A DNA stretch of 64,000 nucleotides from the NCBI RefSeq assembly GCF_009834515.1, contig NZ_CP019426.1:5969501-6033500 (forward strand), read 5' to 3'. A program made the position numbers and the translations under genes. Shown one piece after another: positions 55,667-64,000 of the stretch. The stretch is from Pseudomonas sp. R84 (GTDB lineage Bacteria; Pseudomonadota; Gammaproteobacteria; Pseudomonadales; Pseudomonadaceae). Numbering within the stretch: the stretch's first letter is position 1; each line of letters begins with the position of its first letter. The notes under the pieces are model-generated. The model was not told the origin of the DNA, made no database searches, and saw only the letters and a list, made by a program, of their open reading frames with translations.

Positions 55667-56299
55667 TCAGGCCTGAACGCTCAACCCGTACTCAGCCGAT
55701 GCATCCTGCAACCACAACCACCAGTAATCCGAAAAGCTGCGACGAATCAGCAATTCCCAGGTGTCTTCAGCGGTATGTCGAATCATCAGCTGCGACTTGG
55801 CGAACACCGTGCCGACCGCTTTCCCGACCGGGAAGTTGTTCGGGTGCACGTCATAGCTGGTCGACTTCATCAGCACCTGACGTACATTCGGCCCGCTCAG
55901 TTCGAGCACTTGCTGGCCGCCGCTGACGTTGACGATCGCGATGTGCAGATCGCCGAGCGCTTCACGCAGTTTCTGTTCGGCGGCGTACTCTTCACCGCTT
56001 GGCACAATCAGCAGCCACTCATCCGGGCCCATCCATTGCAGGCTGGTTTCGCCTTTGACGATGACGCTCAGAGCGCCGGGCAATTCAATGCCCAGGGCTT
56101 TGTGCACACCGGCGGCGAACGCGGCATCGTGGCCATCGCCACGGATGGTCAGGTGACCGAGGAGTTTCTTTTCACGCACGATCACGCCGGCGTTCTTGCG
56201 GCCCTTGCCGACCAGGCTGGCGAGGTCGGCATGGTGCAGCGACGACTCGGCCTTGGCGCCGGTGGTCGGGCGTTGTTGGTAAACATTGGCTGTGGTCAT
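55667..56299 (-). CDS. soxG: Sarcosine oxidase gamma subunit
   Basis: 210 residues of the SoxG family, related to the GcvT fold ('DEWLLIVPSGEEYAAEQKLR', 'GGQQVLELSGPNVRQVLMKS', C-terminal 'EDTWELLIRRSFSDYWWLWL'). It is part of the heterotetrameric enzyme that turns sarcosine, THF and O2 into glycine, 5,10-methylene-THF and H2O2. A REP pair separates it from soxA. Confidence 0.93.
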   Translation of the reverse strand: MTTANVYQQRPTTGAKAESSLHHADLASLVGKGRKNAGVIVREKKLLGHLTIRGDGHDAAFAAGVHKALGIELPGALSVIVKGETSLQWMGPDEWLLIVPSGEEYAAEQKLREALGDLHIAIVNVSGGQQVLELSGPNVRQVLMKSTSYDVHPNNFPVGKAVGTVFAKSQLMIRHTAEDTWELLIRRSFSDYWWLWLQDASAEYGLSVQA

Positions 56300-56351
56300 A
56301 AAGCACCTTTGCTGAATTCTGACTTGAGCCCTGTGTAGGCAGATCTACCGC

Positions 56352-56417
56352 TATCGCGAGCAGGCTCACTCCTACAAGGGGTACGCGATCACCTGTAGGA
56401 GTGAGCCTGCTCGCGAT
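56352..56417. repeat. REP pair (arm family A)
   Basis: TATCGCGAGCAGGCTCACTC from 56352 and its inverse ending at 56417, spacer ~18 bp, between soxA and soxG. Confidence 0.9.
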
Positions 56418-56459
56418 GAAGTCACCGCAGCGCAACTGCACTCCCCAGGCGCCGAACCA

Positions 56460-59400
56460 TCAAATATTCTGGCGATCACCCTTCGGATCGAAGAACACCG
56501 AAGAAACAATCTCCGCCTCGATCACGCTGCCATCCGCCAGCGGTGCAAACACCCGCTCACCGAGACGCTTCAGACCGCCCTTGACCACACCCATGGCAAA
56601 CGAATAACCGAGGGAGTTGTGCGCGTAGCTGGAGGTCACGTGGCCGACCATGGTCATCGGAATCGCCTGCTTGGTGTTGAACACCAACTGCGCACCTTCC
56701 GGCAGCCAGACATTCGGATCGATCGGCTTCAGACCGACCAATTGCTTACGCTGATCCTTCACGCAGTCTTCACGGTTCATCCCACGCTGGCCGATCCACG
56801 AGAACGGTTTGGTGCGACCCACGCACCAGCCCATGTTCAAGTCGTCCGGGGTCATCGAGCCGTCAGTGTCTTGGCCGACAATGATGAAGCCCTTCTCGGC
56901 ACGCAGGACGTGCATGGTCTCGGTGCCGTACGGGGTCAGGTTGTACTGCTTGCCGGCCTCGACGATTTTCTCCAGCACGCCCATCGCATAGTCGGCCTGC
57001 ACGTTGACTTCGTACGACAACTCACCGGTGAACGAGATGCGGAACACCCGCGCCGGCACGCCGCCGACCAGACCTTCTTTCCAGGTCATGAACGGGAACG
57101 CTTCGTTGCTCAGATCAATGTCGGTCACGGCGCTGAGCAGCTTGCGGCTGTTCGGCCCGGACAGGGTCATGGTCGCCCAGTGATCGGTGACGGAAGTGAA
57201 GTAGACCTTCATGTCCGGCCATTCGGTCTGGTGGTACAGCTCCAGCCACTGCAGCACGCGAGCCGCGCCGCCGGTGGTGGTGGTCATGACGAAATGGTTG
57301 TCGGCCAGACACGCCGTGACACCGTCGTCGAAGACCATGCCGTCTTCTTTGCACATCAAACCGTAACGAGCCTTGCCCACGTCGAGCTTGGTCCAGGCGT
57401 TGGTGTAAACGCGGTTGAGGAACTCGCGGGCATCCGGGCCCTGGATGTCGATCTTGCCGAGGGTCGAAGCGTCGAGCAGGCCGACGCTGTCGCGCACGGC
57501 TTTGCATTCACGCTTGACGGCGGCATGCAGGTCTTCACCGTTTTTCGGGAAGTACCATGGGCGCTTCCACTGACCGACGTCTTCAAACTCGGCGCCATTC
57601 TTCACATGCCAGGCATGCAGCGCGGTGTGACGCACCGGCTCGAAGATGTGCCCACAGTGACGGCCAGCCACAGCACCGAAAGTCACCGGCGTGTAGTTCG
57701 GACGGAACATGGTGGTGCCCATCTGCGGAATGGTCACGTTCAGCGAACGGGCGGCAATGGCCAGACCGTTGACGTTGCCAAGCTTGCCCTGATCGGTGCC
57801 GAAGCCCAGCGCGGTGTAGCGTTTGACGTGCTCGACCGATTCGAAACCCTCACGGGTCGCCAGTTCGATGGCGGCGGCGGTCACGTCGTTTTGCAGGTCG
57901 ACGAATTGCTTCGGCGCCCGTGCGGTGTTCTTTTCATGCGGCACCTGGAACAGCGCCAACGTCGGTTCTTCGTGACGGCTCAAGGCTTTTGGCAACACGC
58001 CTTCGACGGTCTGGAAACCGGCTTCGGCAGCGGCGCGCACGCCACCTTCAAAACCATCGGCCAGCGAATCGCCGAGACCATAAACACCGTTGATGCCACC
58101 GACACACACGCGTTTCTGCGGTGCTTCGCCCGGCACGAAACCGAGGATGTCTTCGCGCCAGGTCGGCTTGCCGCCCAAGTGCGAGGCCAGGTGAACCACC
58201 GGGCTATAGCCGCCGGAGCTGGCTACCACGTCGCAGTCCAGCCATTCGCCCGGACTGGTCACGGCGTGCGCTTTGACATCAATCGCGGCGACGCGGGCAG
58301 CGGTGACACGCTTGCTGCCTCGGGTCTCGATCACGGCGCTACCGGTGAGGATGCGGATGCCTTTGGCGCGGGCCTCTTCTACCAACGCACCACGCGGATT
58401 GCTGCGCGCATCGGCGATGGCGACCACTTGCAGACTGGCATCGAGCCAATCCAGAGCAACGCGATAAGCGTGGTCGTTGTTGGTCGACAGCACGAGTTTC
58501 TTGCCCGGCGCTACGCCGTAACGGCGCACGTAAGTCGACACCGCACCAGCGAGCATGTTGCCCGGCACGTCGTTGTTGCCGTAAACCAGCGGACGCTCGC
58601 AAGCACCGGTCGCCAGCACCACTCGCTTGGCGCGAACGCGGTGGATGCGCTGACGCACCTGACCGATTGGCGCACGGTCGCCGAGGTGATCGGTGAGGCG
58701 TTCGTGAATGGTCAGGAAGTTATGGTCGTGGTAACCGTTGACCGTGGCGCGCGGCAGGATCAGCACGTCCGGGGTGTTTTTCAGTTCGGTGATGACGCTG
58801 GCAACCCACTCCATCGCAGGTTTGCCGTCGAGGCTTTCGCGCGAATCGAGCAGGCTGCCGCCGAACTCTTCCTGCTCGTCGGCCAGAATGACGCGAGCAC
58901 CGCTGCGCGCAGCGGCCAGTGCAGCAGAAAGACCGGCCGGGCCACCGCCAACAATCAGCACGTCGCAGTGCTGGTTCATGTAGTCGTAGGTGTCCGGATC
59001 GTTCTCGGTCGGCGAGCGGCCAAGACCTGCTGCCTTACGGATGTACTTCTCGTAAGTCATCCAGAACGATTGCGGGTACATGAAGGTTTTGTAGTAGAAA
59101 CCCGGCGGCATCAGCTTGCCGCCGACCTTGCCGAGAATGCCCATCATGTCGTTGTTGACGCTCGGCCAGCCGTTGGTGCTGGTCGCAACCAGCCCTTGAT
59201 ACAACGCCTGTTGCGTGGCGCGCACGTTGGGAATCTGCGTGGCTTCGGTAGCGCCGATCTGCAGCACCGCGTTCGGCTCTTCGGCACCGGCAGCGAAGAT
59301 CCCGCGAGGACGCGAGTACTTGAAGCTGCGCCCGATGATGTCGACGCCGTTGGCGATCAGCGCGGCGGCCAGCGAGTCACCCTCGAAGCCTTTGTAGCTC

Positions 59401-59477
59401 TGACCGTTGAAGGTGAAGCTCAGCACTTTGTTGCGGTCGATCCGTCCACCGTTGGACAGGCGATTGGTCTGGCTCAT
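56460..59477 (-). CDS. soxA: Sarcosine oxidase alpha subunit
   Basis: 1005 residues, full length. The N-terminal part (~15-100) has the 2Fe-2S-like fold without its cysteines ('RSFKYSRPRGIFAAGAEEPN'); an NAD/FAD-binding region follows ('CDVLIVGGGPAGLSAALAAA', 'VVLATGACERPLVYGNNDVP'), and the C-terminal half is a GcvT-like folate domain ('LTPYGTETMHVLRAEKGFII'). It binds NAD and carries the THF-dependent site. It overlaps soxD by 4 bp. Confidence 0.97.
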   Translation of the reverse strand: MSQTNRLSNGGRIDRNKVLSFTFNGQSYKGFEGDSLAAALIANGVDIIGRSFKYSRPRGIFAAGAEEPNAVLQIGATEATQIPNVRATQQALYQGLVATSTNGWPSVNNDMMGILGKVGGKLMPPGFYYKTFMYPQSFWMTYEKYIRKAAGLGRSPTENDPDTYDYMNQHCDVLIVGGGPAGLSAALAAARSGARVILADEQEEFGGSLLDSRESLDGKPAMEWVASVITELKNTPDVLILPRATVNGYHDHNFLTIHERLTDHLGDRAPIGQVRQRIHRVRAKRVVLATGACERPLVYGNNDVPGNMLAGAVSTYVRRYGVAPGKKLVLSTNNDHAYRVALDWLDASLQVVAIADARSNPRGALVEEARAKGIRILTGSAVIETRGSKRVTAARVAAIDVKAHAVTSPGEWLDCDVVASSGGYSPVVHLASHLGGKPTWREDILGFVPGEAPQKRVCVGGINGVYGLGDSLADGFEGGVRAAAEAGFQTVEGVLPKALSRHEEPTLALFQVPHEKNTARAPKQFVDLQNDVTAAAIELATREGFESVEHVKRYTALGFGTDQGKLGNVNGLAIAARSLNVTIPQMGTTMFRPNYTPVTFGAVAGRHCGHIFEPVRHTALHAWHVKNGAEFEDVGQWKRPWYFPKNGEDLHAAVKRECKAVRDSVGLLDASTLGKIDIQGPDAREFLNRVYTNAWTKLDVGKARYGLMCKEDGMVFDDGVTACLADNHFVMTTTTGGAARVLQWLELYHQTEWPDMKVYFTSVTDHWATMTLSGPNSRKLLSAVTDIDLSNEAFPFMTWKEGLVGGVPARVFRISFTGELSYEVNVQADYAMGVLEKIVEAGKQYNLTPYGTETMHVLRAEKGFIIVGQDTDGSMTPDDLNMGWCVGRTKPFSWIGQRGMNREDCVKDQRKQLVGLKPIDPNVWLPEGAQLVFNTKQAIPMTMVGHVTSSYAHNSLGYSFAMGVVKGGLKRLGERVFAPLADGSVIEAEIVSSVFFDPKGDRQNI

Positions 59478-59803
59478 ACCTTCTCTCCCAGCGCCGTCGT
59501 GGCTGTTTTCGCCGAATCAGCCTTGTCGGTGAATTGCGGCTTGGTGCCGATCTTGTAGGTTTCGAGAATCTCGTAGGTCACGGTGTCGCGGGTGACGTTG
59601 AAATACTGGCGGCAACCGGCGACGTGATCCCACAGTTCGTGGTGCAGACCGCGCGGGTTGTCGCGGAAGAACATGTAGTCGCCCCACTCCTCGTCGGTGC
59701 AGGCGCCAGGGTCGAGCGGGCGCGGAATGTGCGCCTGACCGGATGCGTGGAATTCCTCTTCGGAGCGCAGTTCGCCGCAGTGAGGACAGAAGATATGCAA
59801 CAT
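59474..59803 (-). CDS. soxD: Sarcosine oxidase delta subunit
   Basis: 109 residues with a zinc site at the N-terminus ('MLHIFCPHCGELRSEEEFHA') and the conserved 'DPGACTDEEWGDYMFFRDNP' and 'ELWDHVAGCRQYFNVTRDT'. It is the small zinc-binding subunit of the heterotetramer. It starts 14 bp after soxB and overlaps soxA by 4 bp. Confidence 0.96.
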   Translation of the reverse strand: MLHIFCPHCGELRSEEEFHASGQAHIPRPLDPGACTDEEWGDYMFFRDNPRGLHHELWDHVAGCRQYFNVTRDTVTYEILETYKIGTKPQFTDKADSAKTATTALGEKV

Positions 59804-59817
59804 GGGGATTTCTCCTG

Positions 59818-61068
59818 TTAGTGGGCGACGGCAGCAGCGCCGTGTTCGTCGATGAGTGCGCCGTTGTGGAAACGGTCGATGGAAAACGGTGCGGCCAACG
59901 GGTGCATTTCACCCTTGGCCAGACTCGCGGCAAACACGTTGCCCGAGCCAGGTGTCGCTTTGAAACCACCGGTGCCCCAACCGCAGTTGAAGAACATGTT
60001 CGGTACCGGGGTTTTCGAAATGATCGGGCAAGCGTCCGGGGTGGTGTCGACGATGCCGCCCCACTGACGGTTCATGCGTACGCGCGACAGTACCGGGAAC
60101 ATCTCGACGATGGCCTGAATGGTGTGCTCGATCACCGGGTACGAACCGCGCTGGCCGTAGCCGTTGTAGCCGTCGATGCCGGCACCGATCACCAGGTCGC
60201 CCTTGTCGGACTGGCTGATGTAACCGTGCACGGCGTTGGACATGATCACGCTGTCGATAATCGGCTTGATCGGCTCGGACACCAGCGCTTGCAGCGGGTG
60301 GGATTCGATCGGCAGACGGAAACCGGCGAGTTTGGCCATGTGCCCGGAGTTACCGGCAGTGACCACACCGACGCGTTTGGCGCCGATGAAACCCTTGTTG
60401 GTTTCAACACCGATGCACACGCCGTTTTCCTTGCGGAAACCAATGACTTCGGTCTGCTGGATCAAGTCCACGCCCAAGGCGTCGGCGGCACGGGCAAAGC
60501 CCCAGGCCACGGCATCGTGACGGGCGACGCCGCCGCGACGCTGAACGGTGGCGCCCATCACCGGGTAGCGAGTGTTTTTCGAGCAGTCGAGGTACGGAAT
60601 CTCGTCAGCGACTTGCTTGGCGTTGAGCAGCTCGCCATCGACGCCGTTGAGGCGGTTGGCGCTGACCCGACGCTCGGAATCACGGATGTCCTGCAGGGTG
60701 TGGCACAGGTTGTAGACGCCACGCTGGGAGAACATCACGTTGTAGTTGAGGTCCTGCGACAGGCCTTCCCACAATTTCATCGCGTGTTCGTAGAGGTGCG
60801 CCGACTCGTCCCACAGGTAGTTGGAACGCACGATGGTGGTGTTGCGCGCGGTGTTACCGCCGCCCAGCCAGCCCTTCTCGACCACGGCGACGTTGGTGAT
60901 GCCGTGTTCTTTCGCCAGATAGTAGGCGGTCGCCAGACCGTGCCCGCCGCCGCCGACGATGACCACGTCGTAGACTTTTTTCGGCGTTGGCGTGCGCCAC
61001 ATGCGCTGCCAGTTTTCGTGGTGGCTGAGGGAGTGTTTGAAGAGGCCGAAGCCCGAATAGCGTTGCAT
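59818..61068 (-). CDS. soxB: Sarcosine oxidase beta subunit
   Basis: Flavoprotein of 416 residues with FAD-binding '[20 protein letters not shown]' near residue 33. The covalent FMN-attachment histidine is expected in '[20 protein letters not shown]', which matches the conserved site of heterotetrameric sarcosine oxidases. It holds the sarcosine-oxidising site. It comes 20 bp after glyA. Confidence 0.97.
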   Translation of the reverse strand: MQRYSGFGLFKHSLSHHENWQRMWRTPTPKKVYDVVIVGGGGHGLATAYYLAKEHGITNVAVVEKGWLGGGNTARNTTIVRSNYLWDESAHLYEHAMKLWEGLSQDLNYNVMFSQRGVYNLCHTLQDIRDSERRVSANRLNGVDGELLNAKQVADEIPYLDCSKNTRYPVMGATVQRRGGVARHDAVAWGFARAADALGVDLIQQTEVIGFRKENGVCIGVETNKGFIGAKRVGVVTAGNSGHMAKLAGFRLPIESHPLQALVSEPIKPIIDSVIMSNAVHGYISQSDKGDLVIGAGIDGYNGYGQRGSYPVIEHTIQAIVEMFPVLSRVRMNRQWGGIVDTTPDACPIISKTPVPNMFFNCGWGTGGFKATPGSGNVFAASLAKGEMHPLAAPFSIDRFHNGALIDEHGAAAVAH

Positions 61069-61088
61069 AGTCAGTTACTCCAGAACAC

Positions 61089-62342
<1,254 letters not shown>

Positions 62343-62614
62343 CGCGTCTCTCCCAGCGGCATCTGTGCGCCATTCGTCTCGGTAAGGCACTGGCAATGAA
62401 GGCAGTGCCCTTTGATGCCGATGGTATGACCGGCGCAGACAGCTCAAATGCCTGCGCGCGCCACGCAAAGGTGCGTTTACGACATGGCCTGAAATGCCTT
62501 GTTGAATCTGCGCAGATCCCTGTAGGAGTGAGCCTGCTCGCGATGGCGGTGGGTCAGCTGAGCAAATGTTGGCTGATACGCCGCCATCGCGAGCAGGCTC
62601 ACTCCTACAGGGGA
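62343..62614. promoter_or_regulatory. Region upstream of the sarcosine operon
   Basis: 272 bp between glyA and the TraX-like gene. It contains the glyA ribosome-binding site (GGGAGA just before the ATG on the minus strand) and a REP pair at its far end. The operon promoter and the site for its activator (SouR in P. aeruginosa) should lie here, but I could not assign them. Confidence 0.4.
62521..62609. repeat. REP pair (arm family A)
   Basis: TGTAGGAGTGAGCCTGCTCG from 62521 and its inverse ending at 62609, inner parts GATGGCGG / CCGCCATC also pair; spacer ~30 bp. It ends 5 bp from the stop of the TraX-like gene. Confidence 0.9.
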
Positions 62615-63325
62615 TTATGCGATCAACTGGCGAACCGTGAGCAGCAGGAGAAAATGCGCGGGATACAGGGCGTAGGCCCAGCGCCGCATTGGTGGCGGCT
62701 GGAGATGTCGCGCATGTCGCAACAGGAACATTCCGAGCATTGGCGCAAATAGGCACGTCGCAATACCGAGAATGGCGACGCTGCTACCGAACCTTGCCGA
62801 GTCGTAAAGCACTTGCCACTGATTCGCTGCGAGGCATATCAAACCCGGCAGCAAGCTGAAGTACCAAGGGCGGCGAAACATCAACAGCATCGCCAACGGG
62901 AGCAGAACCCCGAAGAAGCCGAACATCAGTCGTTCCGGGAAAACTATCGCCAGCACCAGCGCAGCAACGCCCAGCAATCGCGACATGATCGATGGATCCT
63001 GCCACCCCCGCGCCACCAGCAACCCCAGCGCCAGCGTTGGCATCACATTCAACGTATCCGGCTCTGGAATGTACAACCGATACGGTATTTCGCTCACCGC
63101 ACTGAACAGCAACAACCAGCCCAGATAGCGCCATTCCATCCTCCGCGAACCATCGCGCGACAGGTTCGCCGCCATCGCCAGACAAAACCACGGAAACGCC
63201 AACCGCCCCGGCACATACAGCCAATCGGCGGAGAACCCGACATATCGCAGGTGATCGAACAACATGCTCAACAGCGCCAGCCACTTGAGCAGATCCAGCG
63301 CGCCGTCACGTTTTCTCAGGTGCAT
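62615..63325 (-). CDS. TraX-family membrane protein
   Basis: 236 residues with about seven to eight hydrophobic helices and the TraX opening '[17 protein letters not shown]', then '[17 protein letters not shown]'. TraX of F plasmids acetylates pilin; chromosomal homologues are of unknown function and no conjugation genes are near. The start is set at ATG 63325 ('[14 protein letters not shown]'). A gene at this position between the aldolase and glyA1 is also present in P. aeruginosa. Confidence 0.82.
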   Translation of the reverse strand: MHLRKRDGALDLLKWLALLSMLFDHLRYVGFSADWLYVPGRLAFPWFCLAMAANLSRDGSRRMEWRYLGWLLLFSAVSEIPYRLYIPEPDTLNVMPTLALGLLVARGWQDPSIMSRLLGVAALVLAIVFPERLMFGFFGVLLPLAMLLMFRRPWYFSLLPGLICLAANQWQVLYDSARFGSSVAILGIATCLFAPMLGMFLLRHARHLQPPPMRRWAYALYPAHFLLLLTVRQLIA

Positions 63326-63451
63326 AATCGGCCTGCGTCCATGTACTGTTCTGCCAGCGACATCCCGTGTGCTCCCCGGAAGATCTTCGGTAAAGTGCGC
63401 ACCATCATTGACCACGAGCCTTCACAAGAGTCTCGACCACGGAAGCCGGCC
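63326..63451. promoter_or_regulatory. Divergent promoter region, TraX-like gene / threonine aldolase
   Basis: 126 bp between the two divergent starts. GGAAG about 8 bp before the aldolase ATG serves as its ribosome-binding site. I could not define promoter boxes. Confidence 0.35.
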
Positions 63452-64000
63452 ATGACCGACAAGAGCCAACAATTCGCCAGCGACAACTATTCCGGAATCT
63501 GCCCTGAAGCCTGGGCCGCGATGGAGCAGGCCAACCACGGCCATCAGCGCGCGTATGGCGACGATGAATGGACCGCGCGCGCGGCCGATCATTTCCGCAA
63601 ACTGTTCGAAACCGACTGCGAAGTGTTCTTCGCCTTCAACGGCACCGCCGCCAACTCGCTGGCCCTGTCGTCGCTGTGCCAGAGTTACCACAGCGTGATC
63701 TGCTCGGAAACCGCCCACGTCGAAACCGACGAATGCGGCGCCCCGGAATTCTTCTCCAACGGTTCGAAACTGCTGATCGCCGGCACTGAAAACGGCAAGA
63801 TCACCCCGCAATCGATCCGCGAAGTCGCGCTCAAGCGTCAGGACATTCACTACCCGAAACCGCGCGTGGTCACCCTGACCCAGGCCACCGAAGTCGGCAG
63901 CGTCTACACCCCGGAAGAAGTCCGCGCCATCAGCGCCACCTGCAAAGAGCTGGGCCTGCACCTGCACATGGACGGCGCGCGCTTCTCCAACGCCTGCGCA
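63452..64000 (+). CDS. ltaE: Low-specificity L-threonine aldolase (3' end outside window)
   Basis: The first 183 residues of a PLP enzyme cleaving threonine to glycine and acetaldehyde. Seen are 'QFASDNYSGICPEAWAAMEQ', 'AYGDDEWTARAADHFRKLFE', 'FFAFNGTAANSLALSSLCQS' (phosphate binding), 'AHVETDECGAPEF' and the PLP-Asp motif 'LHMDGARFSNA' at the edge. The Schiff-base Lys lies beyond the window. It is divergent from the TraX-like gene. Glycine production fits the neighbouring sarcosine/glycine/serine operon. Confidence 0.93.
   Translation, partial: MTDKSQQFASDNYSGICPEAWAAMEQANHGHQRAYGDDEWTARAADHFRKLFETDCEVFFAFNGTAANSLALSSLCQSYHSVICSETAHVETDECGAPEFFSNGSKLLIAGTENGKITPQSIREVALKRQDIHYPKPRVVTLTQATEVGSVYTPEEVRAISATCKELGLHLHMDGARFSNACA

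Noticed and set aside
56619..59558. 979-codon open frame antisense to soxA
   Set aside because: It mirrors the soxA gene codon for codon; long antisense frames are expected in high-GC genes with few A/T-ending codons. soxA itself has clear homology motifs.

Overview
The window is chromosomal DNA of a fluorescent Pseudomonas (P. fluorescens group), high in G+C. The assignment rests on gene content and order: davB-davA beside the PQQ operon, long-chain acyl-CoA dehydrogenases beside bioBFHCD, ferrichrome-type fiuIRA, creBCD, and the glycine-betaine/sarcosine operon glyA-soxBDAG-purU-fdhA next to a threonine aldolase. It is also packed with the short palindromic repeats typical of this group. 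No tRNA, rRNA, CRISPR array, prophage, IS transposase or plasmid function was seen. Most of the window is core genome.

Layout. 1-10.1 kb (+): lysine catabolism (davB cut by the window edge, davA), then pqqF, pqqA, pqqB, pqqC, pqqD, pqqE and an S9 peptidase whose start lies inside pqqE. 10.2-12.9 kb: a YqaE/Pmp3 membrane peptide, a class-III aminotransferase and a divergent LysR regulator. 13.1-20.4 kb (-): three paralogous ~600-residue acyl-CoA dehydrogenases with a membrane diguanylate cyclase between them; the most upstream one has PsrA-like operators. 20.7-26.5 kb: a 98-residue flagellar-rod-like miniprotein, the overlapping genes bioF-H-C-D, bioB with a BirA-like operator over its -35 box, and divergent comF. 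26.7-31.7 kb (+): a ModE-type regulator, Tat-exported PhoX, an SrkA-type kinase and RarD. 31.7-35.1 kb: a palindromic region with two perfect DnaA boxes, a GcvR-like ACT protein (-), and malate synthase G behind a long leader holding two tiny ORFs. 35.3-38.7 kb: a stand-alone response regulator (-), then a cNMP/CBS/DUF294 protein coupled to a DnaQ-like exonuclease. 39.0-44.5 kb (+): an iron-starvation sigma factor, anti-sigma factor and TonB transducer-receptor, then a PepSY protein and a small membrane protein. 44.7-52.9 kb: a GST, creD/creC/creB and a RimB-like protease (-), an acyltransferase, a DUF2780 protein, and an ECF sigma/RskA-type anti-sigma pair. 53.2-62.3 kb (-): the sarcosine operon. 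62.6-64 kb: a TraX-like membrane protein (-) and the start of a threonine aldolase (+).

Functional links. The sarcosine block converts sarcosine to glycine, serine and formate, with the C1 units handled by GlyA, PurU and FdhA. The PQQ block makes the cofactor of periplasmic glucose and alcohol dehydrogenases. The acyl-CoA dehydrogenases feed beta-oxidation, whose acetyl-CoA enters the glyoxylate shunt where GlcB acts. The intergenic regions carry at least 17 REP-type inverted pairs or singlets of three arm families and four copies of a 160-180 bp MITE-like element with CCCTCACCC-type ends. Several sit inside operons, notably between pqqB and pqqC.

No plainly new multi-gene system was found. 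The best candidates for follow-up are the flagellar-like miniprotein, the DnaA-box palindrome, the two-ORF glcB leader, and several operator-like sites (BirA, PsrA, Vfr/CRP, CreB, LysR).
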